49,698 nucleotides of DNA from CAZFJG01 sp964410915 (GTDB lineage Bacteria; Synergistota; Synergistia; Synergistales; JAFGMB01). The notes under the pieces were generated by a model. The model was not told the origin of the DNA and ran no database searches. It saw nothing but the letters and a program-made list of their open reading frames with translations. Position numbers and translations under genes: made by a program. Below, piece by piece: positions 1-8,047 of this stretch. The first letter of the stretch is position 1. Each line of letters opens with the position of its first letter. The DNA lies in the NCBI GenBank assembly GCA_964410915.1, contig CAYPIU010000011.1, positions 1 to 49,698 on the forward strand. The letters run 5' to 3'.

Positions 1-75
1 TATGTGAAAAATGGTTATTATCTAATGAATTGGAATCCATATACGAGGGAAGATGTTCATGATTATGGTGAATGA
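1..75 (+). CDS. 3' end of an unidentified protein (partial)
   Basis: Frame 1 is open from the window edge to a TGA at 73-75 and gives 24 residues ending NPYTREDVHDYGE. The composition (aromatic and acidic, with no low-complexity runs) looks like real coding sequence. Its end lies just ahead of a repeat that separates it from the convergent larC. I do not recognise the family, and so short a fragment could be a chance open frame. Confidence 0.4.
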   Translation, partial: YVKNGYYLMNWNPYTREDVHDYGE

Positions 76-111
76 GAGATGACCTCATTGCCGAAAATTC
101 AATGGTTTCCA

Positions 112-248
112 TGTTTTGCAGGGTTTGCAGATTTTGTAGGGTGCGCTTTAGCGCACCGAAAAGAAATTATTCCCGGTTTCCAGGTGCGCTGAAGCACACC
201 CTACGAAACCCTACGAAACCTTACGAAACCTTACAAAACCTTACGAAC
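112..248. repeat. inverted repeat plus 10-bp tandem units
   Basis: A 22-base segment at 136-157 is repeated in inverse orientation at 183-204 with two mismatches, separated by 25 bases. The first arm itself contains a perfect hairpin (GGTGCGCT, TT, AGCGCACC at 140-157). Next to the second arm are about five tandem copies of a 10-base unit close to TTACGAAACC (201-248). Degenerate reverse-complement copies of the same unit lie at about 112-139, so the whole block is roughly symmetrical. GGTGCGCT occurs again at 261-268. The block sits between two convergent genes and resembles a dispersed palindromic intergenic repeat rather than a CRISPR array. Confidence 0.75.
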
Positions 249-275
249 TACAAACCCTTCGGTGCGCTACGAATA

Positions 276-1481
276 CTATTTGTCGGAATGCTTTCTGCCG
301 TTTATCTCGCCATTGATCTTTTCCCTCAGAGAGATAAGAGGGATCCCTTTCTGCCTGGATATCCTTTTGAGGTCCTCGTATTCGATGGATGTTTTAAGCA
401 GTTCATTTCCAAGCCAGCCTTCCTTGATGTGAACCATGCCAAAGGATGTTTCTAAAGGTGTTATGGTATTTTCGAGCATGATCTTGTCCACTGCATATGT
501 TCTGACGCCGAGAGTTGACGTAGACCGTAGAATTATTTCGGTCATCTCTTCTGTCTTTTCACCTGAGCAGAGACAGAAGAGTGTGAGGGCAGGTCTTGCC
601 TTTTTCATTGTTATGGGCGAGAACCAGACATCCATTGCTCCTGCATCAAAAAGCGAATCCATTACAGTCTCGTAATTCTGGGGGTTCATATCATCTATGT
701 TCGTCTCTATTACAATGGCCACTTCATGTTTGAACTTTGGAGATCCTGACTGACCGGGATATTCTTCCTCTTCATCAAGTTCAAAGACACGAAGAATGTT
801 TGGGAGTTCGGTATCCCTCATCCCTGCACCTGTTCCTGTTTTTAGAAGTTTTCCGGGAGGCATGGGGGAAAAACCATCCGACATGGAAAGTGCGATCAGT
901 GCTCCTGTGGGTGTGGTCCTTTCGACCTGTTCTCCATTTGAAAAGATGGGGATATTCCGAAGAAGTTCCGTGGTGGCAGGTGCGGGAACGGGCATTGTCC
1001 CGTGGGCGCATTCTACTGTACCCGAACCGACGTTGAGCGGGGAGAACAGTATCTTTTCGGGGGAGAGCATATCCACAAGGATGAAGGCTCCGGAGATATC
1101 AATTATTGAATCTACTGCCCCGACTTCGTGAAAATGGATATCTTCCGGCGTGCAGCCGTGGACTTTTGCCTCTGCTTCGGCAAGCAGCCTGAAGGCGTTC
1201 TTGATCTTCTCCTGCAGATGCAGATCCAGGTTGCTTGAGTCGATTATTCCGCAGATATCATGAAGACCTCTGTGGGGATGATGTTCTGATGTTTTTATAT
1301 CAACACTGGTCGCACGGGTGTGTTTCTTCTCAACTTCCCGGATATTTATCTCATACCCCGTAAGGGGGATCTTCTTCAATTCCTCGAGAAATTTTTTGCT
1401 GTCCAGGCCCAGGTCAAGCATGGCTCCAAGGAACATGTCCCCGCTTATGCCAGCGAAGCAGTCAAAGTAAAGAGTTTTCAT
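276..1481 (-). CDS. larC: LarC, nickel insertion protein for the nickel-pincer cofactor
   Basis: This 401-residue protein matches LarC, the CTP-dependent cyclometallase that inserts nickel into the pyridinium bis-thiocarboxylate precursor of the nickel-pincer nucleotide cofactor. The N-terminus has the family signature YFDCFAGISGDM. A HFHEVGAVDSI motif follows near residue 120, and the C-terminal part has ETNIDDMNPQ near residue 260. In Lactiplantibacillus plantarum LarC is split and joined by a programmed frameshift; here it is one continuous frame. Its ATG overlaps the larE stop by four bases, so it is the last gene of a larB-larE-larC operon. No larA (lactate racemase) lies in the window, so the client enzyme is elsewhere or is another member of the family. 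Confidence 0.95.
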   Translation of the reverse strand: MKTLYFDCFAGISGDMFLGAMLDLGLDSKKFLEELKKIPLTGYEINIREVEKKHTRATSVDIKTSEHHPHRGLHDICGIIDSSNLDLHLQEKIKNAFRLLAEAEAKVHGCTPEDIHFHEVGAVDSIIDISGAFILVDMLSPEKILFSPLNVGSGTVECAHGTMPVPAPATTELLRNIPIFSNGEQVERTTPTGALIALSMSDGFSPMPPGKLLKTGTGAGMRDTELPNILRVFELDEEEEYPGQSGSPKFKHEVAIVIETNIDDMNPQNYETVMDSLFDAGAMDVWFSPITMKKARPALTLFCLCSGEKTEEMTEIILRSTSTLGVRTYAVDKIMLENTITPLETSFGMVHIKEGWLGNELLKTSIEYEDLKRISRQKGIPLISLREKINGEINGRKHSDK

Positions 1482-2329
1482 TCTGTTTCCTCCTGATCCT
1501 TATTGTTATCTTTATATTTCCCTGCTAAAGATGATCTGTATCCTTCGAGGTCAAGGGATATCCTTGAGAATCCGCCATCTTTAAGTATCTCTGTAATACT
1601 ATCCCTCAACTGGAAAGCTTTTTCGAGAAGATCTGGTTCGACCTCTATCCGCGCATCATTTCCGGAAACTCTTAATCGAACTCCAGGCAATCCCATTTTT
1701 CGAAGAGCTGTCTCAAGTGCAGCTGTCTGTAGAAGCTTTTTCTCCTCTAGCGTGGTGGAAAAAGGGAACCTTGTGGCCAGGCACGCTGAAGCATTGTCAT
1801 TCCACCATGATATACCCATATCCCTGCTCATTTTTCTGATTGTGTCTTTTTTCAGCCCAGCTTCTGCAAGGGGTGAACGTATACCTGGATATTTATCCAG
1901 CAGTTTTGTGCCCAGCCTTGATGGATCTCTGAGATCATCACTGTTGGAGCCTTCAAGGACGATCTCGATACTTTGCTTTTCAGCATAACTCAAAAGTGAT
2001 CTTATTCGTGCTTCCTTGCAGAGGGCGCACCTTCGGGGCTCATTGCGTAGAACTTCGGGAATCTCAAGTTCCGGGCCTGGAAGAAAACAGTGTTTGACCC
2101 CCAGCTCGCTGCAGAACTTTTCTGTCCTTTCGAGTTCATTTTTGAAGTGAAGCCAGGATGAAAATGTCACTGCATGGACATTTTCCGAAGGAATGAGCTC
2201 TGCCATCACAAGAACGAGCAGGCTGCTGTCAATACCGCCGGAAAATGAAATAACGCAGGATGAAATATCTTTCAGGAAGCTGATTATATTATCGGGCATA
2301 TATTGTCTGATGATCTGTTCTTTATTCAT
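1478..2329 (-). CDS. larE: LarE, ATP-dependent sacrificial sulfur transferase
   Basis: LarE activates the carboxylates of the pyridinium intermediate with ATP and donates sulfur to make the thiocarboxylate groups of the nickel-pincer cofactor. The 283-residue protein has the PP-loop SGGIDSS near residue 30 and the conserved segment ACLATRFPF near residue 180. Its cysteine aligns with the sacrificial cysteine of the L. plantarum enzyme, so this is likely the single-turnover type that gives up its own sulfur. An RRCALC motif is near residue 118. The gene overlaps larB by 8 bases and larC by 4 bases, which points to translational coupling. Confidence 0.94.
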   Translation of the reverse strand: MNKEQIIRQYMPDNIISFLKDISSCVISFSGGIDSSLLVLVMAELIPSENVHAVTFSSWLHFKNELERTEKFCSELGVKHCFLPGPELEIPEVLRNEPRRCALCKEARIRSLLSYAEKQSIEIVLEGSNSDDLRDPSRLGTKLLDKYPGIRSPLAEAGLKKDTIRKMSRDMGISWWNDNASACLATRFPFSTTLEEKKLLQTAALETALRKMGLPGVRLRVSGNDARIEVEPDLLEKAFQLRDSITEILKDGGFSRISLDLEGYRSSLAGKYKDNNKDQEETE

Positions 2330-3080
2330 GGGGAGTTGACTGCCTGGCTATGAGGGCTCCCGTGTAACCTGCTCCAAGACCATTATTTATATTGACAACG
2401 GAGACCCCTGGCGCACATGAGTTGACCATGGTCAGAAGAGGGGCTATCCCTCCAAGATTTGCACCGTAACCCACATCTGTAGGTACACCTATCACAGGGC
2501 ACTGGACCAGACCGGAGATGACAGCCGGAAGAGCACCTTCCATTCCTGCGACTGCTATGATGACTTTTGCGGACTGAAGCATCTCGACATGTGCAAGAAG
2601 TCTGTGAACGCCTGCAACTCCTACGTCAAATACCCTTTTTACATCACAGCCCATGTGTTCAGCGGTTATGGCGGCTTCCTCTGCAACGGGGACATCGCTG
2701 CTGCCTCCTGTTGCTACGACAACTCCCTTGTATATGGCTTTGTCCTTTGGCCTTACGCCGGCCATTCGTGCTTTTGGATAATATTTCAGTTCCGGAATGA
2801 TCTGTATCAGCAACTCGAACTGTTCTTCGCTTATTCTCGAGAAAAGGACTGCATTATGAGACTCTGCAGCCTCCTGGCCGATGGAGGTCATCTGTTCTCT
2901 GCTTTTTCCGGGGCAGTAAATGATCTCCGGAAAGCCCTTTCTGAGAGAGCGGTGAGTATCAAGCTTTACTTCTCCAAGGTCCTTGAAAGGATCGGCTTTC
3001 ATTATTTTTACGAATGCACTTTTTGAAAGGTCACCGGATATCAGCTGCTCTGCGATCCTTTTCAGCTCATTTTCTCTCAT
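2322..3080 (-). CDS. larB: LarB, carboxylase/hydrolase of nicotinate adenine dinucleotide
   Basis: LarB carries out the first step of nickel-pincer cofactor synthesis: it carboxylates the pyridinium ring of nicotinic acid adenine dinucleotide and hydrolyses the phosphoanhydride. The 252-residue protein has an N-terminal helical part and a C-terminal PurE-like (AIR carboxylase) domain with GGSSDVPVAEEAA near residue 125 and CAPGVSVVNINNG near residue 225. The length is normal for the family. It is the first lar gene of the operon and lies 90 bases downstream of a gene for a small secreted protein that may share its promoter. Confidence 0.95.
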   Translation of the reverse strand: MRENELKRIAEQLISGDLSKSAFVKIMKADPFKDLGEVKLDTHRSLRKGFPEIIYCPGKSREQMTSIGQEAAESHNAVLFSRISEEQFELLIQIIPELKYYPKARMAGVRPKDKAIYKGVVVATGGSSDVPVAEEAAITAEHMGCDVKRVFDVGVAGVHRLLAHVEMLQSAKVIIAVAGMEGALPAVISGLVQCPVIGVPTDVGYGANLGGIAPLLTMVNSCAPGVSVVNINNGLGAGYTGALIARQSTPHE

Positions 3081-3170
3081 ATGAATACCTCCCGGAATAT
3101 CCTGGGATCAGTGCCTGAAATCAATAATTCAGGAACTGGAGAAACAGAAAAACCCGAAGCTTCCTTTTTA

Positions 3171-3653
3171 TCAGAATATCTGAAGTGCCAGGTTTTTTGA
3201 ATTTGTCTGCTGCCTTATCTTGTCAAATACTGTAAAGTTGAGTGTGTATTTTCCTGTTTTCCACCCCGAAAAATCAAGCGGTATTCTGAAAGAAAGATCC
3301 CTTCTGCGACTCTTGAGCTCATTTTGCATTTTGAAAACGTCATCGCTGGTATATACTACCTTGTTTTCTTCATTCAACACATCAAGTCTTACATGGATAT
3401 CTGTCACGAATTTTTCCTCGCCCTGACGGACGGAAAAATTATCGATCTCAAGGTAAACTCCTGTAGTACTGCCGCTCAGAAAATGGTTGTCCTCTTCTTT
3501 TTCATAAATACCGAAACCCTTTGCTTCTGTGACGAATTCAGCCTTGCTTATCTGGATGTTCTCTTCAGCATGAACGGTTTGTACCTGCAAAAAGAGAAAT
3601 GCTGCCATTATTACCATGACTACAGATGCTAACCCTGCGTTTTTAACGCTCAA
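3171..3653 (-). CDS. small secreted protein of unknown function
   Basis: I read this as 160 residues from a TTG at 3653-3651 with a strong GGGGGG ribosome site about six bases upstream. A longer open frame exists, but it would run into the divergent gene and through the promoter at 3696-3724. The N-terminus is a clear Sec signal peptide: a lysine, then a hydrophobic core, then a likely cut after VHA near residue 30. The mature part is rich in alternating polar and hydrophobic residues and ends with a GKYTLNFTVFD segment, which suggests a single beta-sandwich domain. I do not recognise a family. It lies just upstream of larB on the same strand and may be transcribed with it. Confidence 0.75.
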   Translation of the reverse strand: MSVKNAGLASVVMVIMAAFLFLQVQTVHAEENIQISKAEFVTEAKGFGIYEKEEDNHFLSGSTTGVYLEIDNFSVRQGEEKFVTDIHVRLDVLNEENKVVYTSDDVFKMQNELKSRRRDLSFRIPLDFSGWKTGKYTLNFTVFDKIRQQTNSKNLALQIF

Positions 3654-3695
3654 ATTAATCCCCCCTGAAGTGGAAGTCTCTTTATTACGGAAAAC

Positions 3696-3724
3696 ATTAT
3701 ACATTTGAGGTATCATGTTGTCAT
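3696..3724 (-). promoter_or_regulatory. sigma70-type promoter for the secreted protein (possibly also larBEC)
   Basis: Read on the minus strand there is ATGACA (3724-3719), a 17-base spacer and a perfect TATAAT (3701-3696), about 43 bases upstream of the TTG start. The -35 box matches the consensus at five of six positions. Confidence 0.55.
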
Positions 3725-3790
3725 AGGTAAAAAACGAAATTATGGGTAAAATATGTTCTTCGTAGTAAAAACATTTTAGGCGGTGGGAAT

Positions 3791-4372
3791 TTGGAATATA
3801 AAGCTTTCTTTGATGGTGCTTCAAAAGGGAATCCCGGGCCTGCATCTGCAGGTGCGGTATTAATTGACGAAAAAGAGGCGCCTGTCTGGGAACTGTCTGC
3901 TTTTCTGGGTAAAAAGACGAACAATGAAGCTGAGTACACGTCTCTTCTAATGCTGCTTCAGGAGCTGGCCCGCAGAGAATTGAAAAATGTTGAGATATGC
4001 GGTGACAGCAAACTCGTTGTCAATCAGATAAACGGTCTATGGAAGGTCAGGAAACCACATCTGATCGAACTCTACAGAGAGGCAAAAAAACTCTTCGACC
4101 ATGGAGAGCACTCTCTTTCATGGGTACCAAGGGAGAAAAACTCCCATGCGGACAAGCTCTGCAATGATGCCATGGAATCCGGGGAAAAGAAGCCTGTTTC
4201 CTCTTTTGATGCAGATGGTCTCGAGAGAGTACATAAATATATTTATATAGCTCACGGCAGCGAGGATTATGCAGTTGATATCTTTCACAGGAACTGTTCC
4301 TGTCCTTCTTTCAAACGCAGGAGGGACTGCAAGCATCTGAGGGCTGCCATGGAGCTTAATGACGAGAGTTGA
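3791..4372 (+). CDS. RNase HI-like protein with C-terminal SWIM zinc finger
   Basis: Residues 1-130 form a type 1 RNase H domain with all four acidic catalytic residues visible: D8 in FFDGASKGNPGP, E48 in NNEAEY, D72 in CGDSK and D121 in NSHADKL. It should cut the RNA strand of RNA-DNA hybrids. A short tail (about 130-193) ends with C169-x-C171-x8-C180-x-H182, the pattern of a SWIM zinc finger, a small DNA- or protein-binding module. This combination is unusual for RNase HI, which otherwise carries a different hybrid-binding domain at the N-terminus. The start is TTG with AGGCGG upstream. It is followed after 42 bases by the MBL-fold gene. Confidence 0.88.
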   Translation: MEYKAFFDGASKGNPGPASAGAVLIDEKEAPVWELSAFLGKKTNNEAEYTSLLMLLQELARRELKNVEICGDSKLVVNQINGLWKVRKPHLIELYREAKKLFDHGEHSLSWVPREKNSHADKLCNDAMESGEKKPVSSFDADGLERVHKYIYIAHGSEDYAVDIFHRNCSCPSFKRRRDCKHLRAAMELNDES

Positions 4373-4414
4373 TGATATCCCGGACAAAAAACTTTCCGGG
4401 ATAATGAAAAGGAG

Positions 4415-5452
4415 ATGATCCTGTTGGATGCTAACCTGAACAAAGAACATTCCAGTCTGGTACATGAAGTGATCGAAAACAGCACTGTGAAATTGACAAT
4501 GCTGGATCTGCCCTTGCCTGTACCGGGTTTTGAACATCAGATAACATCCTGGGTACTTCAGGACAGGGAACGCGGCAGGACACTGCTGGTCGATCCCGGA
4601 CCGGCAGCTGTTATTCCAACACTTGAAAAGATCCTGAAAGAAATGAAAGTGGATCACCTTGATCATGTGTTGCTGACCCATGTCCATCTTGACCATGCTG
4701 GCGGTATAGGCCATCTTATGAAGATATTTCCGGAAACAAAGATCGTTGTTCCCTACAGGGGAAGAAAACATTTGATCGATCCCTCCAGGTTGTGGAAGGG
4801 AAGTGTGAGCACACTCGGAGATATGGCTTTCAGTTTCGGAGAGCTTCTCGAGGTCACGGAAGATAATTTTCACCCTGAAGACATAGAGATAGAAGGTCTG
4901 GAAATAATAGATACTCCGGGACATGCTTCGCATCACCAGTCTTTCATCTATGATTCTGGGAATGAAAGGATCTTTTTCCCTGGCGAGGCATCCGGTGTTA
5001 TCCTCGGAAGGGAAATGCTTGACAGATGGACCAGGGAGCTGGATAGTTCCGTCCAGATAAAGCCTCCAGTGCCCGACCTTGAGGATGTTATGTACATGTA
5101 TCCCGCATCCCCGCCGGTCTTTGATCTTGATATAGCCATGAGATCCCTTTCGGACCTTATGGAATACGAAAGTACTCTCATATGCTACAGCCATTACGGC
5201 TATTCGAGGTATCCGGCCAGGGCTATGTCCCTCCACATGGAACAGCTGAAAATGTGGAGAGATGTTATACGGGGCATGATAATGAGTTTTCCGGATCCTG
5301 AAAGTGAAGAGCTGGTAGATAGCTCATTGAGGGTCCTTCTTGCAAGCGACGGATTCCTGTCATGTTTCGAGTTTTTCGACAGGGAGGTTCGGGAGAAAGA
5401 ACTGTTCTTTCTCAGATCGAGCATCAGGGGATTCGCAGGGTCCCTTTCCTGA
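4415..5452 (+). CDS. metallo-beta-lactamase-fold hydrolase
   Basis: The 345-residue protein has the metal-binding signature HVHLDH near residue 90, a further histidine in TPGHASHH near residue 168 and a distal histidine in CYSHYGYS near residue 250. It therefore belongs to the MBL-fold hydrolases (glyoxalase II-like branch), usually two-zinc or two-iron enzymes. The aspartate that normally bridges the two metals appears as glutamate in FFPGEASG. The substrate cannot be told from sequence. The ATG directly follows GGAG, so a TTG nine bases downstream (4424) with better spacing may be the true start. It lies between the RNase H-SWIM gene and the MFS transporter on the same strand. Confidence 0.85.
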   Translation: MILLDANLNKEHSSLVHEVIENSTVKLTMLDLPLPVPGFEHQITSWVLQDRERGRTLLVDPGPAAVIPTLEKILKEMKVDHLDHVLLTHVHLDHAGGIGHLMKIFPETKIVVPYRGRKHLIDPSRLWKGSVSTLGDMAFSFGELLEVTEDNFHPEDIEIEGLEIIDTPGHASHHQSFIYDSGNERIFFPGEASGVILGREMLDRWTRELDSSVQIKPPVPDLEDVMYMYPASPPVFDLDIAMRSLSDLMEYESTLICYSHYGYSRYPARAMSLHMEQLKMWRDVIRGMIMSFPDPESEELVDSSLRVLLASDGFLSCFEFFDREVREKELFFLRSSIRGFAGSLS

Positions 5453-5488
5453 TGTTTTTCTGGATCTTTAGAGTGTTATGAGGGCCTG

Positions 5489-6649
5489 ATGGATCGCAGG
5501 ACTTTTGCAATATGCATGCTTGTCAATTATTTTATCCAGTCCTATGTTTCCGTATTTTTCCTTTTTCCTGCGGCTTTACAGGAACAGGGGATATCCCTCG
5601 TTTACATCGGATGGGTGATGAGCATATTCAGCATTGCCTCTACAATGCTGAGGCCGGTTGCCGGAACTTTTACGGAGAAGTACGGTGTAAGGAGGACACT
5701 TATCATATCTTCCCTTGGGATGTTCCTTGTCTCAGCCCCCCTGCTTTTCACTGAAAACCTTGTACCGCTTCTTTTCTTCAGAATGCTTATGGGAGCAGCC
5801 TTCAGCATTGCCATGGTTGCAGTATCCTCCTATCAGGCACTGCTTCTGAGCCCGGAAAAGAGGGGGGTGGGTTATGCCTGGATCGCGGTATCATATGTTC
5901 TGCCCCAGGTAACGGTGTTTCCGGTTGGAGACCTCGTCCTTTCAACCCTGGGGTACAAGCCATATCTTATGCTTGCCCCACTGGTGGCTCTCCTCTGTCT
6001 TGTTTCTTCTACCCGTCTTTCAAAACTTGGTGCAGATTCAGGGGTCAATGAGGCAAAAATTGAATGGGGCAGGTGGCGGGATCTTCTTTTCGTAAGGGGT
6101 TTCCGGGTGCTCCAACTGAGTGTATTTCTTTTCAGCCTTGTTAATTCATCCCTTCTTCAGTATATTTCGGCGTTCATATCCTCAAAGGGGCTGGTGCCCA
6201 GTTCTTTCTTCATGGCCAATGCGGGTACTGCGCTGCTGATAAGACTGGTAGTTCCGCGATTTATGGATATCTTTGACAGGAGAATGCTGATGGGAATTGC
6301 CACTTCCTGGATGGGCCTGATAATGTTCTTCATTACACTGGCAGAAAGTAATATGGTCCTGATCCTTGAAGGCATTCTCTATGGTTTTGGTATGGGAGTG
6401 GGTTTTCCTGTAATGCTCGCACTTATGCCCGATGTATTTCCCGATCATTTGAAACCAAAAGGTCTTTCGGTAAGTTTTCTGACACTTGATACAGGTTTTA
6501 TCATTTCACCTGTGATCCTTGGTTTCGCAGGAGAGCGGGCGGGGCTTGGGTTTTCCTTTGCTGTACTCGGTATTTCGGCCTTCATCCTTGGTCTTCTAAT
6601 ATATTTTACAGGCTGGAGACCACTTATAGCTGAGGATAAACGAATTTGA
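5489..6649 (+). CDS. MFS transporter
   Basis: A 386-residue integral membrane protein with about twelve hydrophobic helices and the loop 2-3 signature of the major facilitator superfamily (GTFTEKYGVRRT near residue 65, matching G-x3-D-R/K-x-G-R-R). The central loop near residue 190 is polar, as expected between the two six-helix halves. It most likely exports or imports a small molecule by a secondary mechanism; the substrate is unknown. It starts 36 bases after the MBL-fold gene and is probably co-transcribed with it. Confidence 0.85.
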   Translation: MDRRTFAICMLVNYFIQSYVSVFFLFPAALQEQGISLVYIGWVMSIFSIASTMLRPVAGTFTEKYGVRRTLIISSLGMFLVSAPLLFTENLVPLLFFRMLMGAAFSIAMVAVSSYQALLLSPEKRGVGYAWIAVSYVLPQVTVFPVGDLVLSTLGYKPYLMLAPLVALLCLVSSTRLSKLGADSGVNEAKIEWGRWRDLLFVRGFRVLQLSVFLFSLVNSSLLQYISAFISSKGLVPSSFFMANAGTALLIRLVVPRFMDIFDRRMLMGIATSWMGLIMFFITLAESNMVLILEGILYGFGMGVGFPVMLALMPDVFPDHLKPKGLSVSFLTLDTGFIISPVILGFAGERAGLGFSFAVLGISAFILGLLIYFTGWRPLIAEDKRI

Positions 6650-6838
6650 TCGATGAATTTCTATGGTCTATTTACGGGGTATAATGTTATAATTTATCTA
6701 AGAGATGAGGTAGTTATGTATCATGGTGTTTAATGTTTTAAAATGTAATAAAGTTCATTAAGAAAAAGGAGGTATAACTCGGTAAGGATCGGTAATTTAT
6801 CGAAATCAGTCAAAATCTTTAATAAAGGGGTGAAGTAT
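6650..6838 (+). other. A+T-rich intergenic leader
   Basis: This stretch holds two TATAAT boxes (6680-6685 and 6688-6693) without a good -35 partner at the right distance, and an AAGGAGGT motif at 6766-6773 that is not followed by a start codon at usable distance. It probably contains the promoter and untranslated leader of the baeRF gene. I see no hidden gene. Confidence 0.35.
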
Positions 6839-7984
6839 ATGAACATACTTCCAAGAAGTGAGTTGAAAGCCCTTATGGAGACTGAAGATAAGTTGTGTAT
6901 CTCTATCTATCTTTCCATACCCCCCTCAGGTGAGCCTTCCCGCCAGTTGCATATCAAGCTGAAAAATGCCCTGAAAGAGTCAGAAGAACTCCTGAAAAAG
7001 ACAGATCTGAATAAGAGCGAGATCGAGAGCTTTCTGAAACCATTGCAGGAGATGATCACAGAAGCTTCGTTCCGGGAAAATATCACTTCAGCTGTTGTGA
7101 TATTCATATCTGATTCAGGACTCAGAAATTTCTGGCTTCCCATCGAGGTCAAAGATGTAGTTCGGGTGTCATCAAGATTTAATATCAAACCTGTTCTTGC
7201 ACTTTTCAGCGGGGAAGAGCAGTTCTACCTTTTGACCCTGAGCCAGAAAAAGGTTCGTTTTTTCAAGGGATCGAGGTATGCTCTTGCGCCATTAGAAGTG
7301 GATGGTATACCGGAGAGCATGAAGGAAGCCCTTAACTATGAATCCAGGGAAAAAACTGTCCAGAGAGTAGCTGGAGGGGCTTCAGGCGGCAGGAGCGGTT
7401 ATTCGCACGGTCATGGTGCGGGATATGATCTTGAGGATGAGGATATTCAGAAGTATTTCCGGATGATAGACAGGGCTGTCTCGTCATATCTTAAAGAAAG
7501 TACATCTCCCCTGCTTCTTGCTGCAGTTGATGAGGAGATCTCAACATATAAAAGGATAAATTCATATTCCAACATCCTTGAAAAGGCTCTTACTGGAAAT
7601 CCTGATACTCTTTCATCTCATGAACTCCACAGCAAGGCAATGGAGATCATGGATCCCGTTTTCAAAAGGGAGCAGAATAAAGCATGTCAGCAGTACTTGG
7701 ACCTCGCAGGGACAGAGAAGACAACTTCAGATATTGAAAAGATAATCAACGCCTCTTTAAATGGCCGTGTGCAGACTTGTTTTGTAGCTTCGGGTGAGGA
7801 AAAATGGGGTTTTCTGGATACTTCAAGAGGGCTTCTGGATATACATGATTTCCGCCAGGAAGGTGATCAGGATCTGCTGGATCTTGCGGCATACCAGACT
7901 ATTCTCAACGGAGGAAAGGTCTATGCTGTTTCAGGTGACGATGTCCCCGGAGAGGGGATCGTTTCGGCGATCCTGAGATACTGA
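6839..7984 (+). CDS. baeRF-type (bacterial archaeo-eukaryotic release factor-like) protein
   Basis: The N-terminal segment CISIYLSIPPSGEPSRQL, followed by a helix of the LKNALKESEELL type, and the later KVRFFKGSRYAL and PLLLAAVDEEISTYKRIN segments match the bacterial proteins related to eukaryotic/archaeal peptide release factor eRF1 (baeRF). The fold is the three-domain eRF1/Pelota type. A glycine-rich stretch with GYSHGHGAGY near residue 198 sits where eRF1 carries its GGQ loop, but there is no GGQ, so peptide release cannot be assumed. Baerf proteins are thought to act on ribosomes, perhaps in rescue or recycling. I chose the ATG at 6839 because AAAGGGG lies eight bases upstream; an in-frame GTG at 6830 is less well placed. 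Confidence 0.75.
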   Translation: MNILPRSELKALMETEDKLCISIYLSIPPSGEPSRQLHIKLKNALKESEELLKKTDLNKSEIESFLKPLQEMITEASFRENITSAVVIFISDSGLRNFWLPIEVKDVVRVSSRFNIKPVLALFSGEEQFYLLTLSQKKVRFFKGSRYALAPLEVDGIPESMKEALNYESREKTVQRVAGGASGGRSGYSHGHGAGYDLEDEDIQKYFRMIDRAVSSYLKESTSPLLLAAVDEEISTYKRINSYSNILEKALTGNPDTLSSHELHSKAMEIMDPVFKREQNKACQQYLDLAGTEKTTSDIEKIINASLNGRVQTCFVASGEEKWGFLDTSRGLLDIHDFRQEGDQDLLDLAAYQTILNGGKVYAVSGDDVPGEGIVSAILRY

Positions 7985-8047
7985 ACCCGTCAGAAAGTCA
8001 AAAAAGAGCGGGGGATCATCCAGTTGATCGGGGGATGGTCCTCCGTT

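Noticed and set aside
201..248. CRISPR array
   Set aside because: The tandem units are only about 10 bases with no spacers, and no cas genes are present.
72..455. 127-codon plus-strand frame across the repeat
   Set aside because: It runs through the repeat block and into antisense of larC, so it is a chance frame.
3654..3845. N-terminal extension of the secreted protein to position 3845
   Set aside because: It would overlap the divergent RNase H gene and its own promoter and would bury the signal peptide inside the protein.
4118..5236. Long open frame of 372 codons on the minus strand
   Set aside because: It lies opposite the MBL-fold gene, which has clear catalytic motifs. The reverse frame has low-complexity, His- and Phe-rich composition and no recognisable domain.
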